Positions 12,031-23,432 of a stretch of DNA of 64,000 bases are shown in pieces (within the stretch, counting starts at the first letter, position 1; the number at the start of each line of letters is the position of its first letter). Made by a program: the position numbers and the translations under genes. The notes below the pieces were generated by a model. It saw only the letters and a program-made list of their open reading frames with translations. It did no database searches and was not told the DNA's origin. The stretch is from contig OZ005611.1 of assembly GCA_963930655.1 (NCBI GenBank), positions 22,307,001 through 22,371,000 of the forward strand, in the 5' to 3' direction. Source of the DNA: Myrica gale (lineage: Eukaryota > Streptophyta > Magnoliopsida > Fagales > Myricaceae).

Positions 12031-12445
12031 GTGATACTTGATCCACTGGCTAGAAAAGATTATGTATAAAGACAAATTGTGTAATGGCATGTAAGGTGAC
12101 GACTGTAATTTAAAGAAACAAATCCAACGTTCTAAGGCTATCTACGTCATTTAATGAGCAAAGCCAAGACTGACCACATTATATTTTGTCTACTCATTTT
12201 ATTACATGGCGTTTGTTTTCACAATTTTAACCCTCTAAAATTTTATCATCATTCAAAAATTTCTCTCCTTACTTTTTCACCAACTCTAACACCCTAAAAT
12301 TTTACAAACAAACACCATGTTATGACATGGTCAGCCCTAGAACTTGGATTTGTTTTTTTAAATCACAGTGTTACTTTACATGACTTTGCACAATTTATCT
12401 TTGCACACAATCCATTCTATTCCACCTGTTGCCTCTTGAATGCTA
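12030..12445. repeat. Long inverted repeat with a MITE nested in its loop
   Basis: The left arm (about 12035-12165) and right arm (about 12325-12440) pair imperfectly over about 120 bp. For example caaattgtgtaatggcatgt on the left matches the reverse complement of the segment around 12380-12400, and aaacaaatccaa occurs in inverse on both sides. A transcript would fold into a long hairpin. The loop contains the separate element at 12205-12319. It may be a foldback/Mutator-like element. Confidence 0.6.
12205..12319. mobile_element. 115-bp PIF/Harbinger MITE with TTA target duplication
   Basis: Terminal inverted repeats CATGGCGTTTGTTT / AAACAAACACCATG (one mismatch in 14) flanked by TTA at 12202-12204 and 12320-12322. 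The interior carries the ctaaaattttA motifs shared with the MITEs at 22741-23281. Confidence 0.8.
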
Positions 12446-14213
12446 CAAATGGTTAATGACTGAATCCTAAACCTACCATTTATTCCAAAACAATGTCACT
12501 GTTATAAATTGCTAGATTTTATTATTTCAAATATAGGATTGAAACAAAGGTGGAGTGCATAGTTAGGTTTTGAACTTGGGACATTAGTTTTGATCAAATA
12601 TAAAACTATATTTGTCTTAAAAGTTTAAGTTTTTTAAGTTGTTAAGAGGTAATTAATTTTTACTATTTGAATTATTTTTCTAACAATAACGAACTCTTAG
12701 AATCCTGCAAGAATATTATCAAGCATGCAAGTAGCCCTTCTCCACCGTTTCTATAATTTATAATAGAAGGAGAGATTTTCATGGGAGGATTTGAAAGTTG
12801 GAAGAGGTTTCAAGTTTAGCTTCATTCAAGATTAACTCCCACGATAAAACGTTTTAGATGCCTACCCGGCTGATTCTCACCCCACGCATTAAATGCCCCA
12901 CTCGTGTGACATCAGCTTCGGCCAAATCTCGCATACCAGTTGCAAAGATTGGGCTAAGATCACTAATACGAGGGGCCAAGAGAGAAAGCTGCATGCTCTA
13001 AAGGACTAGTCATACCATTTGAAGAGGCGACGGGCCAACAAGCAAGGGGGCCAAAAGGCCATACATAGACCCTCAAGGCTCAAAGGGCAGAAAACCTATA
13101 AAGGACAACAAGCTGAAATGACTAACGGAAAAAGAAAGTCGACGGTGAAGGAAAGCAGCAGAACCAGCCAAAGGAAGAGAGGAACCGGCCAAGAAGGAAA
13201 AACGCCGAGCAAGTGAGATGCATGCGCCCCCACGCCCCTATCGGCCTACCACCAGGAAGAGAAGAGATCAATCCCATGACGTGTGCATCCCGGAAACCAC
13301 CACCAGAGCTAAGATTTGGAAGAGATTTGAGCGCGTGAGATCCACGTGTGCGCCTGAGAGCGCGTAGGACCTCACACACCGTCGTTTTGGCTTCAGGTTG
13401 AGATAGAAGTGGGCGCTTGTTGATGTTGAAGCCATCCATGAACTTCACCAGAAAAAAAACCCTCCAACAAGGAGTCGAGTGGATGGATATATTAGATAGC
13501 TCGACAACCAAATAGCAGATCGGAAAGGAGGACGGCAGGAGGGGACAGAGCTCCTCTCACCACCAGAAGGGAAGGTTAGAAAGGAGGATTCTAGAGAGAA
13601 GACAGAGCTTCTCTCTCTAGAAAAGGGTGATATTGCACCCTGTAGCTAAAGTGGTTGAGGAGAAAGCTGTCTTTCAGTTGATAGGAAGAACATCCCATGA
13701 TGGAGAGTGAAATCTATCAGTTGGCTCACCTAAGAAGAAATTGCTCAAAACTGTAACGATTCAATTTACACTCGAGGAAGGATCCCTTTGAAATCCTTGT
13801 GATAAAAAATTTAAGGATCCCCCTGCACCTATCACCCATCATTTAGATTCACTCCAACCCCTTTCCCTCTATACAAGGCTAAAACTTTGGAAGTGATGCA
13901 TTGGATCCGGAATTAGAATATTTAACTAACTACATGGTAAAATGTAAAATTGTGAATGAATTCATCAAGAAGAGGAAAAAAAGATTTCAAAAAAAAAGTT
14001 CCATGAGATTAAACTTTCCTCGCGCTTACAACCTGGTATATCGAGCGAGCTGACACCATATTGTTCCCAGAAACAGATTACTATGCTCTGGTGGGAAATA
14101 CAGATCAATGGAACAATAACAGGTCGTCCAACACTTCATGCTGATGTTTCTAAAATTCTGGAAGCTATTTCAATTGGTATTGGGGTGTAAGAAACGTAAA
14201 ACTATAACTAACA
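12446..14213. other. Intergenic region with a GC-rich block
   Basis: 12840-13870 is clearly richer in GC than its surroundings, has broken open frames on both strands with no recognisable domain, and ends in short inverted copies of gagagagcttctctct-like sequence. It looks like transposable-element remnant (possibly an LTR), but I cannot assign a family. 13880-14213 is the 3' flank of the GRX-DEP-DUF547 gene. Confidence 0.4.
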
Positions 14214-17200
14214 CTAGCAGTTCAAACCCCAATCGTAGGGCTGATATATCACCTTCAACTGAGAGTTCGCAAGCAAATCCAGTAATGCTTCAGAGTTAGC
14301 TGGGTTCAAGTAGTTTGACGCGTGCTTCATTACCTCTACCTCATTCTTGCCAAAATCCACATTAAACCTGAGCATCAATGCAGGTAATAGTATTAGATAT
14401 CAAAAGTTGCAGTCTAAATCAATCATTAAACTCAGGATCGTATATATGAGAACTGCATCTCTGCCTTGGTTTTTCTTAGCCTATCATCCAATTCAATGAC
14501 AGGCATGCGGATTTCCTTCTAATGCATACTACCATGGTTTCCCCTAGGTAGTATGCACTAGAAAGTTAAGATTCGTATTTTTCAGATATGTCGCTCAAAT
14601 ATGATGGCTTCACATAACAGACCATGCCATGTGCATACATGTGTGTTCTTCCATACCAAACTGATCCATGAAGGTTTAAAGGAATTTCGAAGTACAAGGA
14701 TCAAGGCCTCTTAACTTTTTGGAACAGACGAGAAACGACAAAAAGTTCATTGTTAGAAAACTTACCATTTAAGGATCTGAGTTGCTGATGCAACCTTGGC
14801 GTTCATATCAACCACAACTCCTCCACTTCTTAGAAAATCACGGGCTGCATCCATCAACTCTTTATCGATGTTCCCCGGTGAATAGCATCGTAGTGCAGGC
14901 CCAGATCGGGTACCCCAAACTAATGCGAAGTGTGTTAACGGCTCCGGATAAGGAAGAGCTACCTAGTATAAAGTGGACATGAGGCAGAATCAAACTGCCG
15001 ATCAAGAGACTAACCTAAACCTTGAAGCCCAATGAAACTTCTTTCTGGCTGTGCTTCATATGAACTTAAACAAAAATTCAAGAACTTTTCAATTTAGTCA
15101 CATATAGGTCCCGTGTCTTGTCCTCATCACATTCTGCTCTATGATACATTTGGCATAAGCAAAATTTGCTTCTATTACTATGCTATCGCAAATTGTTTTA
15201 GTAGTAGAGATGCATAAACATGACAAAGTTATTACTCTAAGCACAACATATTCATTTTAGTACAGGCAGGTATTAACCACTTAAGTAGGTTCTGGACATA
15301 AAATCATTTTAAATGTTCCTTGTTTGCTCTATCATAGATGTTCCTTGTTTGCTCTCCCACTATAAATGCCATATAACAAAAAAAATCTTTTTCTCCTGGA
15401 CAGAGATGGCCATGTGGCAGATAGACGTCTAAATTTGCCCATAGATAAGGATAGACATTGATAATCGAGAAGATTATACTTTGGCTTTCTAACCTTGGAG
15501 CGTTGATCTTTTGCACCAAATGGCTTCATGAGATTATATGGTGGTCGCTGGTTTCCCCTTAAAATGCCATTTTGAATGGCTGAAAGTGAGTAGGTGGCCC
15601 CACCAACAACGTACTTGAAGGCTCCAAACAACTTCCTTCGTTCCAGAGGCCCAGCCGGATGACCCAACACCAATATTGCATGGATGACCATCAAATTATA
15701 TAGATTTATAAAGAAAGCAAGCTTCTCTTCCCTCAGCATATCCTGGACTTCCACTCTCTGAAGCTCTTCAACTATTCTCAAGTACCTAGAGAATTACACA
15801 AATAACAGAAACATAAAGTTTCCGATATGTTGATCGAGATTCTGTAGTGAGTTTTGCCCACAAGACATGAACAAACCTTGCAAATTCCTCACTTCTGTGA
15901 ATACTTCTGTAATCCACATGCTTTCCATCCTCTGATGTGTAGGCTTCGAGAATTCCATATGTCAAAAATCTGAGCCTTGATGCAATCTCGATAATAGGCT
16001 TTGGTTTCGCATCAATTATACCCCTTGGGAAGTTGTAACATTGAGATGAGACAATAGGATCATTATCCAGGAAGCGGTACAAGTGGTTACCATCTTCAAG
16101 CAGATTCTCACTGGAGCAATGTAACAGACCAAGGGTTGAGACAAATAGAGAAGAATGGTTAATGATAAAATAAACAAATGTGACCAAGAGTTGCAAAGTA
16201 CAAAGATCAAGGATTACTTCAAGAGACTTACTCAAGAACATGTTGAAAAAAGAGTTTGCTGGCAAGCTTTCGTCCAAATTCAATAGCCTGAGCCGACACA
16301 CAAGAACAAGACAGGAAACGAAAACGTTTAAAAATGATATAATTCAGCTAGGACACTTATGAATGGAGTAAACCAGTTTTTTATTTACGTTTTTCTAGTA
16401 TTTTATTTTTTGGCAAATTATTCAAGAGGGTCATTCGTAAAGGGAAAACAAAAAGATATTGCATATCTTTCTAGACCTGAGACACTGCGCAGAAAGACTC
16501 AGGATCTATCTACAATATTCAAGAATTCAAGAATGTCTGGATTTCTTGTTATTCTAAGGTAAAGGAAGTCAATAAAAGGGTGTTGAAAATTTAACAAGTT
16601 CAGAAAGGGAAAAGATTCCGCTGCTGCATGATCTAGACTAGGATTCCATATAACACCACAACCCAATATGGCCACCCACTTACACTACAGGAAATCAATA
16701 TATGATTCAGCCAATGATAACTAGTACAAGCTTTGACCAAAATTTGAGTTCTAGAGATTCGAAATATTTTAGGAAGACGACAAAAATACCAATTATTAAT
16801 AGGGGCATCTATAAGTATTTAAGATGACATGAATAGAGAATACACAATTGAAATATGAAGCATGATAATTTCCCTAAAGCCAAAGAAACTGAGTGACCAA
16901 CATAGAAGCAAGACTTAGTCATTACAGCGATAAGGCTAACAAAGGCTACATTTTTTCATTTTAAAAGAGTAGCGCCCAGAACAAGGGCAGGCTGCTCATA
17001 CATTGATTGTACTATAATAATAATAATAATAAGACAGAAACCACAAGGATCAAAGCATCCATACGCAAAAACTCTGAAAACAAAAACAAAACTCTAATGC
17101 AAAGAGCATCCTGCTGCACTTGCTATCTGATGAGGAGTAAAAAGCTTAGAATCTTTAGGTGTACAACAAAGTAAGCACACAGCTACAAGGTAGATCATCA

Positions 17201-18960
17201 ATCACATCATGGATAAGGTCAATGGATCCATCATCTAACTGTTACCCACCCTAAAGCAAGATCATCTATTTGATCAAATCACCTTCAAACTAAGGTTTTA
17301 AACTCTAATCATGAAGTTTTTGTGTCCAATTTTGAGATATATCTTAGCTTTTGATCATCAAGGTTCACCAAAATTTCATAACTATAAACATGCCCATCTG
17401 TTTTGTTGTGACTTTTAGACAAAAGGAATGGTCATTCTTTTAATTTGTGGTAACTTCTGAAGATTGAAGTGAAATCTATTCTATCACAACACTATGATGC
17501 AATTAAGGACCAAACCAATTTTGTCTTTCAGAAATTCTGAAGACTGTAATTAATGGGATAGTTAAGGTCATGTGACTTAAGCAATTCTTCTAGTCCCAAC
17601 ATAACAAATAATAAGGCCCAAATACCCTTTCACATTTTGGAAACTGGGGCCATCAGCTAACTGACTTTCTGCAAATGTCAAAATAGAATTAACTAACCTC
17701 TTCCCTTTCTAAATACTGATCTTCTGATAAGAAATCCACAGCCTCCGAACCAAGGAAACAGTTGGTGAACCTTCGCATTTTATAAAATCGGTCCTTCACA
17801 ACAATAGATTCTTTCATTTTCCGGACGATTAAAGCTAGTTCGTCAATAACCCCACTACTTGAGAGATCATCTTCCCCGGAAAGAGGAGGTAAAGGAGCTA
17901 CAAATGATGGTGCTTCATTAATTACATAATCAATCTTTTCGTCAAGCTTTCCAGATTCATTCAAGGTCTTTAGCTCACTCACACCACCGATGAGGATTTC
18001 ATTGAAGAACAACTTAGGAACAGCTGAAGACCCAGAGATCCTCTCTAACTCCAGCTTTCTACTGGGGTAGATATCAATGTTAATTTCAACGTATCTAAGC
18101 CTTTTCCAGTACAAAAATGACCTAGCCTCTTTGCAATCAGGGCATCCTAATCTTGTGTACACTATTATTCTTCCTTTCATGGCTGTAGGTTTTGCAGATC
18201 CTTCAATGACTTCCTCCCTCAGCTCAGCTTTGTTGTCAGCATCAGCATCATGCGATGTCCTTACATAGCTTAAAGGATTCCACGTAGATCTCTCAACTGT
18301 TTTCTGAGCAACTTCTTTGGCATCGCTGTTTCCAGTGGAACCAGCTACATCCTTATCTTCATCTCCGGGAATATCCTGGCCATCGTCATCTTTTTTTCCA
18401 GAAAGACGACGCAGAACACTTGACACTGCAACTACACTCCTGTCCTTAACAAAGTTTTTAAGTGCCACTGCTTTCTCAACTACACCCTGCGTCTCTAGAT
18501 CAGCTTCCAAAGAAAGGGTAGATGTGCTCCGGCTAGCTTCCATCCCAGGAACCTCTGTTCCATCAAAGACAGGCTCCTCTTCCCTCTCCTCACCAAGAAC
18601 AGCATCTGAACTTTGGTCCTGAACCTCTTGAATTTTAGCCCGCAAATCCCTATTCTCAGTGATCTTGTTCCCCAAATCCCTCTCCACAATCATCTTGCTA
18701 CCATAGTCAATGTGGCCAGTATCATCGTCCAACTTTTCTTCTTGAGCTTCATTCTTCAAATCCCTAAGACCATCCATCTTACCACCCACCTCATCTTGCT
18801 GATTATCATGGTCTAATTTAGGACTATCCTTGCCAATGTTTAGATATTTCATCTCCTTCAATTGTTCCGCTCGATCTTCCTTTGGAACAAGAAGTTCTCC
18901 CTCCAATTTTTCAGCAGTTGGAGCTGCCCTACTTTTCTCAGTTGATTCTTCCTTTTCCAT
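14214..18960 (-). CDS. Glutaredoxin-DEP-DUF547 protein (At4g08550 type)
   Basis: Exons in transcript order: 18960-17698, 16287-16232, 16110-15877, 15785-15494, 14962-14766, 14367-14214; all GT-AG and all phases fit; 731 aa. Residues 1-260 are acidic, charged and probably disordered. A glutaredoxin domain at about 263-345 has the redox motif CPDC (273-276) and the cis-proline stretch SSAVPKLFFN, with GGVSEL beyond. A DEP domain follows at about 372-455 (RRFTNCFLGSEAVDFL, then ENLLEDGNHLYRFLD). DUF547 (about 510-690) contains REEKLAFFINLYNLMVIHAI and ends near VIYQPYDWGLN. The order GRX-DEP-DUF547 is a plant-specific fusion of unknown function; a redox or membrane-signalling adaptor role is inference. 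From memory, its Arabidopsis neighbour is ATG14b, and ATG14 is also in this window. The start is the ATG at 18960, with an in-frame upstream stop region. Confidence 0.93.
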
Positions 18961-20470
18961 AATGCCAGCAAACTAAAGACTGAAAAAAATTTTTTATCAA
19001 AACATGGCCCTACAATTTTAGATATTGTTGCACGCTTGCAGATAGAATTGAAGGGGTTAATGCATGCTCCTACCAGAAGTTAAACAAGAGCTTAAAGATG
19101 CCATTATTTTGCAAACATATGCATACGAAAATAACAAATTAAGCCATTAAAATCTATGACTGCAAGATCTAAATGCATTGATTGCTATTTTCGTCCAACC
19201 AATGAAACCTTGAATACTTTTTTTTTATAAGTTGAAACCTTGAATACTCACTCAAGACAACCTTACATATCACATTTAGAAGGTAATAATACAAACTTGA
19301 GACACCCATAAAGTAGTGATATGACAAAAAAGGAGAACCACAGAGTAAATTATTCAGGTTTCTAGAGTGCCATATGTGATTGGATATGTGTTTGCCCTAG
19401 CCCCTAGCAGCATCTTAAATGATACTATGGCCTTAAAGAGAAGTGACCCAGAAGACCGTGGGAAAAAAAACGCAATACCCAGATGACAAATATATTAGAT
19501 TGCAAGAGCAAGACCAAAGACAGAAACCACCAGGCCATCAAGCCAAAACACAAGCTAACATTGGTAAATGGCGAAAAATCAACAGCCAAATACCTCCATG
19601 ATCCTAGTCAGAAAGACTCGTGCTTAAATGATTAAATCCCATCTAGACTATTGCTTAAATGATTAAATCCCATCTAGACTATTGCTGCATACATGAATCT
19701 ACATCTTGTCAAGAGATCCTCAGACCAAACACCTTCCGCAAAAAGAAACCCGACCGTATTACTGCCCATTGGGCGCACTTAAAATTATCATTAAATGACC
19801 CGGTCAGGAGCTAATACAAAAACTTAGAACGTTAGAATCCTAAATTATGATTCCAGAAATCAAAGAGAGACACTCAAAGTTTGTATATGTCACACAACAA
19901 ACTGCCAAGAAAGAAAAGGAAAAAAAAAACAGGATAAATGCACAAAGCAAGAAAGAAAACAAACAAAAGGCACACCAGTTCAAAGAAACGACCACAGAAA
20001 AAAAAAACTCAGAAATCCCACACAGATTAGAAAAGACAACATCAAAAGACTTCAATCTCACGAATCCCATTAGTAATACAAATCACAAGCACGAAACTAA
20101 GGAACATTAGAAGTTGGCAACCAAAAATCGTAGCAAATCCAGATAAAAGTCCCAATGCGATAACAGAAAGTGGGAAAGAAATCTCACAGATCTGAGAGGA
20201 CTAAAGCAACTGTCGTGGAAAAGAATGGAGAAGTAGGATTGGTGAAGGATGTCTGGATAAATAACAATTCCGGCAATAAATATCTTGAAAGATACGAGTT
20301 CTTTTGTTCTTGGGAAGGGGGAGCCAGGGGAGGATTTTCAGATGGACAAGACGATCGCGAGAAGCGGGAAGTCCATGGGCTGAAAAGTATCAACAGAAAA
20401 AACGTAAGAACGGGTCAGGCATTTGGACCCCACTCTTTCATAGACCGCTAGACGTGGACCTTGATTTGGA
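18961..20470 (-). other. 5' region (probable UTR intron and leader) of the GRX-DEP-DUF547 gene
   Basis: No coding frame. On the minus strand, about 20450-20130 looks like a leader (pyrimidine-rich, less AT-rich than its surroundings), and 18961-20100 would then be a 5' UTR intron. It contains a 31-bp tandem duplication at 19621-19682. Exact splice sites were not fixed. Confidence 0.35.
19621..19682. repeat. 31-bp exact tandem duplication
   Basis: The unit starting tgcttaaatgattaaatccc occurs at 19621-19651 and again, identical, at 19652-19682. A recent slippage-type duplication. Confidence 0.9.
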
Positions 20471-20764
20471 AAATGTCAATGTTAAACCCTATCATGTTTT
20501 TACTTTTTCTAATCATGACATAAACCCTAACATGTTTACTACTGCTCCACAACATAAGTATTAAGAGTTTTAAAACCTACGTGCTAGCCTCTAAAAACTA
20601 CGACACATGGAACTACTTTTCTTTTTTTAATATTCAACTTGAATGTTCTAAATAATTTCATAAACCTAAAAGATTTAATCGATGGGCGAAAGGAGGAGGG
20701 GGCCCAATGGCCCATTGCCTCTGCCTCGGGCTTCCCCAGAATTCAAGAGAACCCAAATATTTAA

Positions 20765-21680
20765 AGGTTTTTTTTCTCTCGAAAAACAACCATTGCATTA
20801 AAAATTAGAAAACACAAAGAACACAAGACAAACGGACAAACACAACAAAGAGAACAAAAAAAACACAACCAGCAAGACCCCCGAACGGATCAGAGGAACC
20901 ACTATAAACTCCATGCAGGGCAGAGGGAGTGGCGGCCGGACATAGTAGACAGAGCTACTAGGACCTGAACAAGCCAGTAAAGTGCCACAAATGGTGCGTA
21001 GCAAGACCCAACAAAGGGTCGGAAGAGAGTCACAATGACTTGGATAAACCCACTGAGGGGTCGGACACACAACGACGAAACACAACAAACAACAAGCCCT
21101 AAACAAAGGGGCGGGCCCAAACGGGCGAAAGCACAACAAATAACAAGCCATAAACAAATGGGTAGACCCAAACGGGTTGATGTCTGGTCGGACTAAAACT
21201 GGCTACAGCGCGTGGGTGACGGCAGAGGGGATCCGCCACGCTGGAGGAGAAGAGCCTGGTGCGGGGGGCGGAGGAGCAGCCACGCGCGGCAATGACAGAG
21301 CTATTAGAACCTGAACAAGCCAGTAAAGCGCCACAAACGGCGCGTAGCAAGACCCAACAAAGGGTCGGAAGAGAGCAACAATGACTCGGATAAACCCACT
21401 GAGAGGTCGGACACACAACCACGAAACACAACAAACAACAAACCCTAAACAGAGGGCCGGTCCAAACGGGCGAAAGCATAACAAAAATAACAAGCCCTAA
21501 ACAAAGGGGCAGACCCAAACGGATTTATGTCTGGTCGGACTAAAAGCGACGCGACGACGGCGGCGACGACGCGTGGGTGACGGCAGAGGGGATCCGCAGT
21601 GGAAAATGGAGCGCATGGGCCACACATTCCATGCCGGAGGAGAAGAGCCTGGTGCGGAGGCGGAGGCTTCTTTTTTTTAT
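20765..21680 (-). repeat. GC-rich 346-bp tandem duplication, probably LINE-derived
   Basis: A unit of about 346 bp (agagctacta at 20951, agagctatta at 21297) is present twice at roughly 90% identity by eye; both copies contain gcgtagcaagacccaacaaa, gggtcggaagagag, and gcgtgggtgacggcagaggg. Shorter internal repeats (aacaacaagccctaaacaaa) occur inside each unit. The low end has a T-run (20767-20774) next to ctcgaaaaacaaccattgca, which on the minus strand reads like the poly(A) tail of a plant LINE. A second T-run sits at 21670-21677. The minus-strand open frames are low-complexity and not family-like. Confidence 0.6.
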
Positions 21681-22740
21681 TCGTATTGATCTTGGCTTTG
21701 CAGAAAACATGAGATTACAGTCAGACCCCAAATTCATATTTTCTTTTTGTTTTTAAGTAAAATGTGAGAAGGTTAAGAGTTTTTGAATTTTCGACCTAAT
21801 TCCCGAATGGAGCTCATCAAGAGCCAAGCCCACTGTTCAAAGTCGATATCAATGGGCTATCCCATAGAACATGATCCTCTTCGCATTAGATTGAAATAGG
21901 ATTTTGATCCCTCCGATTGACACCAAAATGAGTTGAAACACGATTCTCGATGACATAGTGGCAAAATCATGCTTACGTTGCTTGTAGTTTTCCTTTTTCC
22001 AGTTCAAAAGCATGAGAAATTTCTCATCTCCAATAACTTTTTATGAATTCTTATCACTTTTTTTAAAAAAAATTCTTACTACTTTTCAAATCTTCAATGC
22101 ATTTTTTACAAACTACAGCATATTTTATACAAAACTCAATAAAATCTACACTTCTTCCAATTAAAAAAATTCACAAAAAAAAAACCATCCAAACAAAGAC
22201 TAAAAGTTTGTAAAAGAAAAATTTGAGTTTGAATTTTATGGAGTTTGTAAAAAGTTAGTGATAAAGTTGAATGTTTTATTGTAAAATGATTTTTATTGAA
22301 GTTTGTTAAAAAGTAGGGAGAGAAAATATCTTCTTTTTTTTCTTTTATGAAAAAATATTGAAGTTAGTCTGAAAAAATGTTAGAATTTGTGTGACAATTT
22401 TGAGATTTTGATATGTGGTTGGAAATTTTTTTATTTTTAGAAATCAAACATCACCATATTTGTTAGAATTTTTAAGAAAAGTAGAAACAGTGTTCAAATT
22501 ACCTTTTTACAATTGGTAAAAATAGGTTCAACTTTTTTTCATTGCCTTTTAGGTCAAATAGCAGTGCAATCTCTCGCTATGTGGGTAAAGAAATAGAACG
22601 TAGAGATATTTTACCAAGGAACTTCAACAAACCTGTATGCCACAGATAAAGAGAGATTGTCCAGAAAGCATTATAATTGGCTTCCGGTCCCATAGTACTT
22701 CCTACAAAGAGCACCCGTACAATTTACTTACTTGTCTTAG
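21681..22740. other. AT-rich intergenic DNA with degraded MITEs
   Basis: Two blocks (about 21995-22200 and 22200-22460) show the AT-rich composition and caaacaaaga / gtttg borders of the local MITE family but have no clean ends. No gene. Confidence 0.4.
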
Positions 22741-22933
22741 GTTGTGTTTGTATGTTAAAATTTTAGGGATGTTAAAATTTTAGAGTATTGAATTTGATGA
22801 AAAAGTGATGAGAAATTATTTTTAATATTTGTTATAATGAAAAGTAATGATGTGATGGGGAGATAGATTATATTGTAATTTTTTATTGTGTTAAAATTTT
22901 AGTAGGTGTAAAATTTTAATTAGCAAACCCACC
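22741..22933 (+). mobile_element. AT-rich MITE, GGTTGTGTTTG family
   Basis: Ends GTTGTGTTTGTATGTTAAAA and TTTTAATTAGCAAACCCACC are inverted repeats, flanked by TAG (22738-22740, 22934-22936). It has repeated ttaaaattttag motifs. Same family as 23088-23281, in opposite orientation. Confidence 0.7.
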
Positions 22934-23087
22934 TAGTATGACGGAAAATTTACATTACTAATACAATGAACCTGTCAAGTGTAACGCCCTGTTACTGATA
23001 CGAGGTTTGTAAATGCCATGGGAAAATCATGTGGATCAATGAGGTGAATTGGAACTGAACCCTTCTTCTTTCTTCCCTGATTCTAAG

Positions 23088-23281
23088 CGTTTGCGTCCTA
23101 AAATTTTACACACTCTAAAATTTTAACACAATAAAAAATTACAATATAATCTCTCTCTCCCCTATCAAATCACTACTATTCACTACAAAAAATATAAAAA
23201 ATTACTTCTTTCTTCACTTTTTCACTAAACTCAATACCTAAAATTTTAACAACACTAAAATTTTACAACACAAACAAGGAG
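23088..23281 (-). mobile_element. AT-rich MITE, same family, inverted orientation
   Basis: Starts gcgtttgcgtcctaaaattt and ends ctaaaattttacaacacaaa. The interior (cacaataaaaaattacaata) is the reverse complement of the interior of the copy at 22741-22933. The pair is separated by about 155 bp and could form a large stem-loop. Confidence 0.7.
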
Positions 23282-23432
23282 TCCGAATAGATCAGCCATC
23301 GCCAATGATATCCCATCAATTGATTTACTCTGCGTTCTTCCCCGTCGTCCACAGAAATCTGCTCTAGGGTAGTGCATATATAGCTGGTCTGGGCAGTACA
23401 TAGTTCAACCATCGCTGTCTATGGTTAAAAGA

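Noticed and set aside
13019..13511. Frames of 65 and 129 codons in the GC-rich block
   Set aside because: Composition-driven; no recognisable gag, pol or cellular domain.
20798..21737. Several overlapping minus-strand frames of 60-139 codons rich in Leu, Cys and Val
   Set aside because: They repeat with the 346-bp DNA unit, share no protein family and have no consistent start; they are by-products of the GC-rich tandem repeat.
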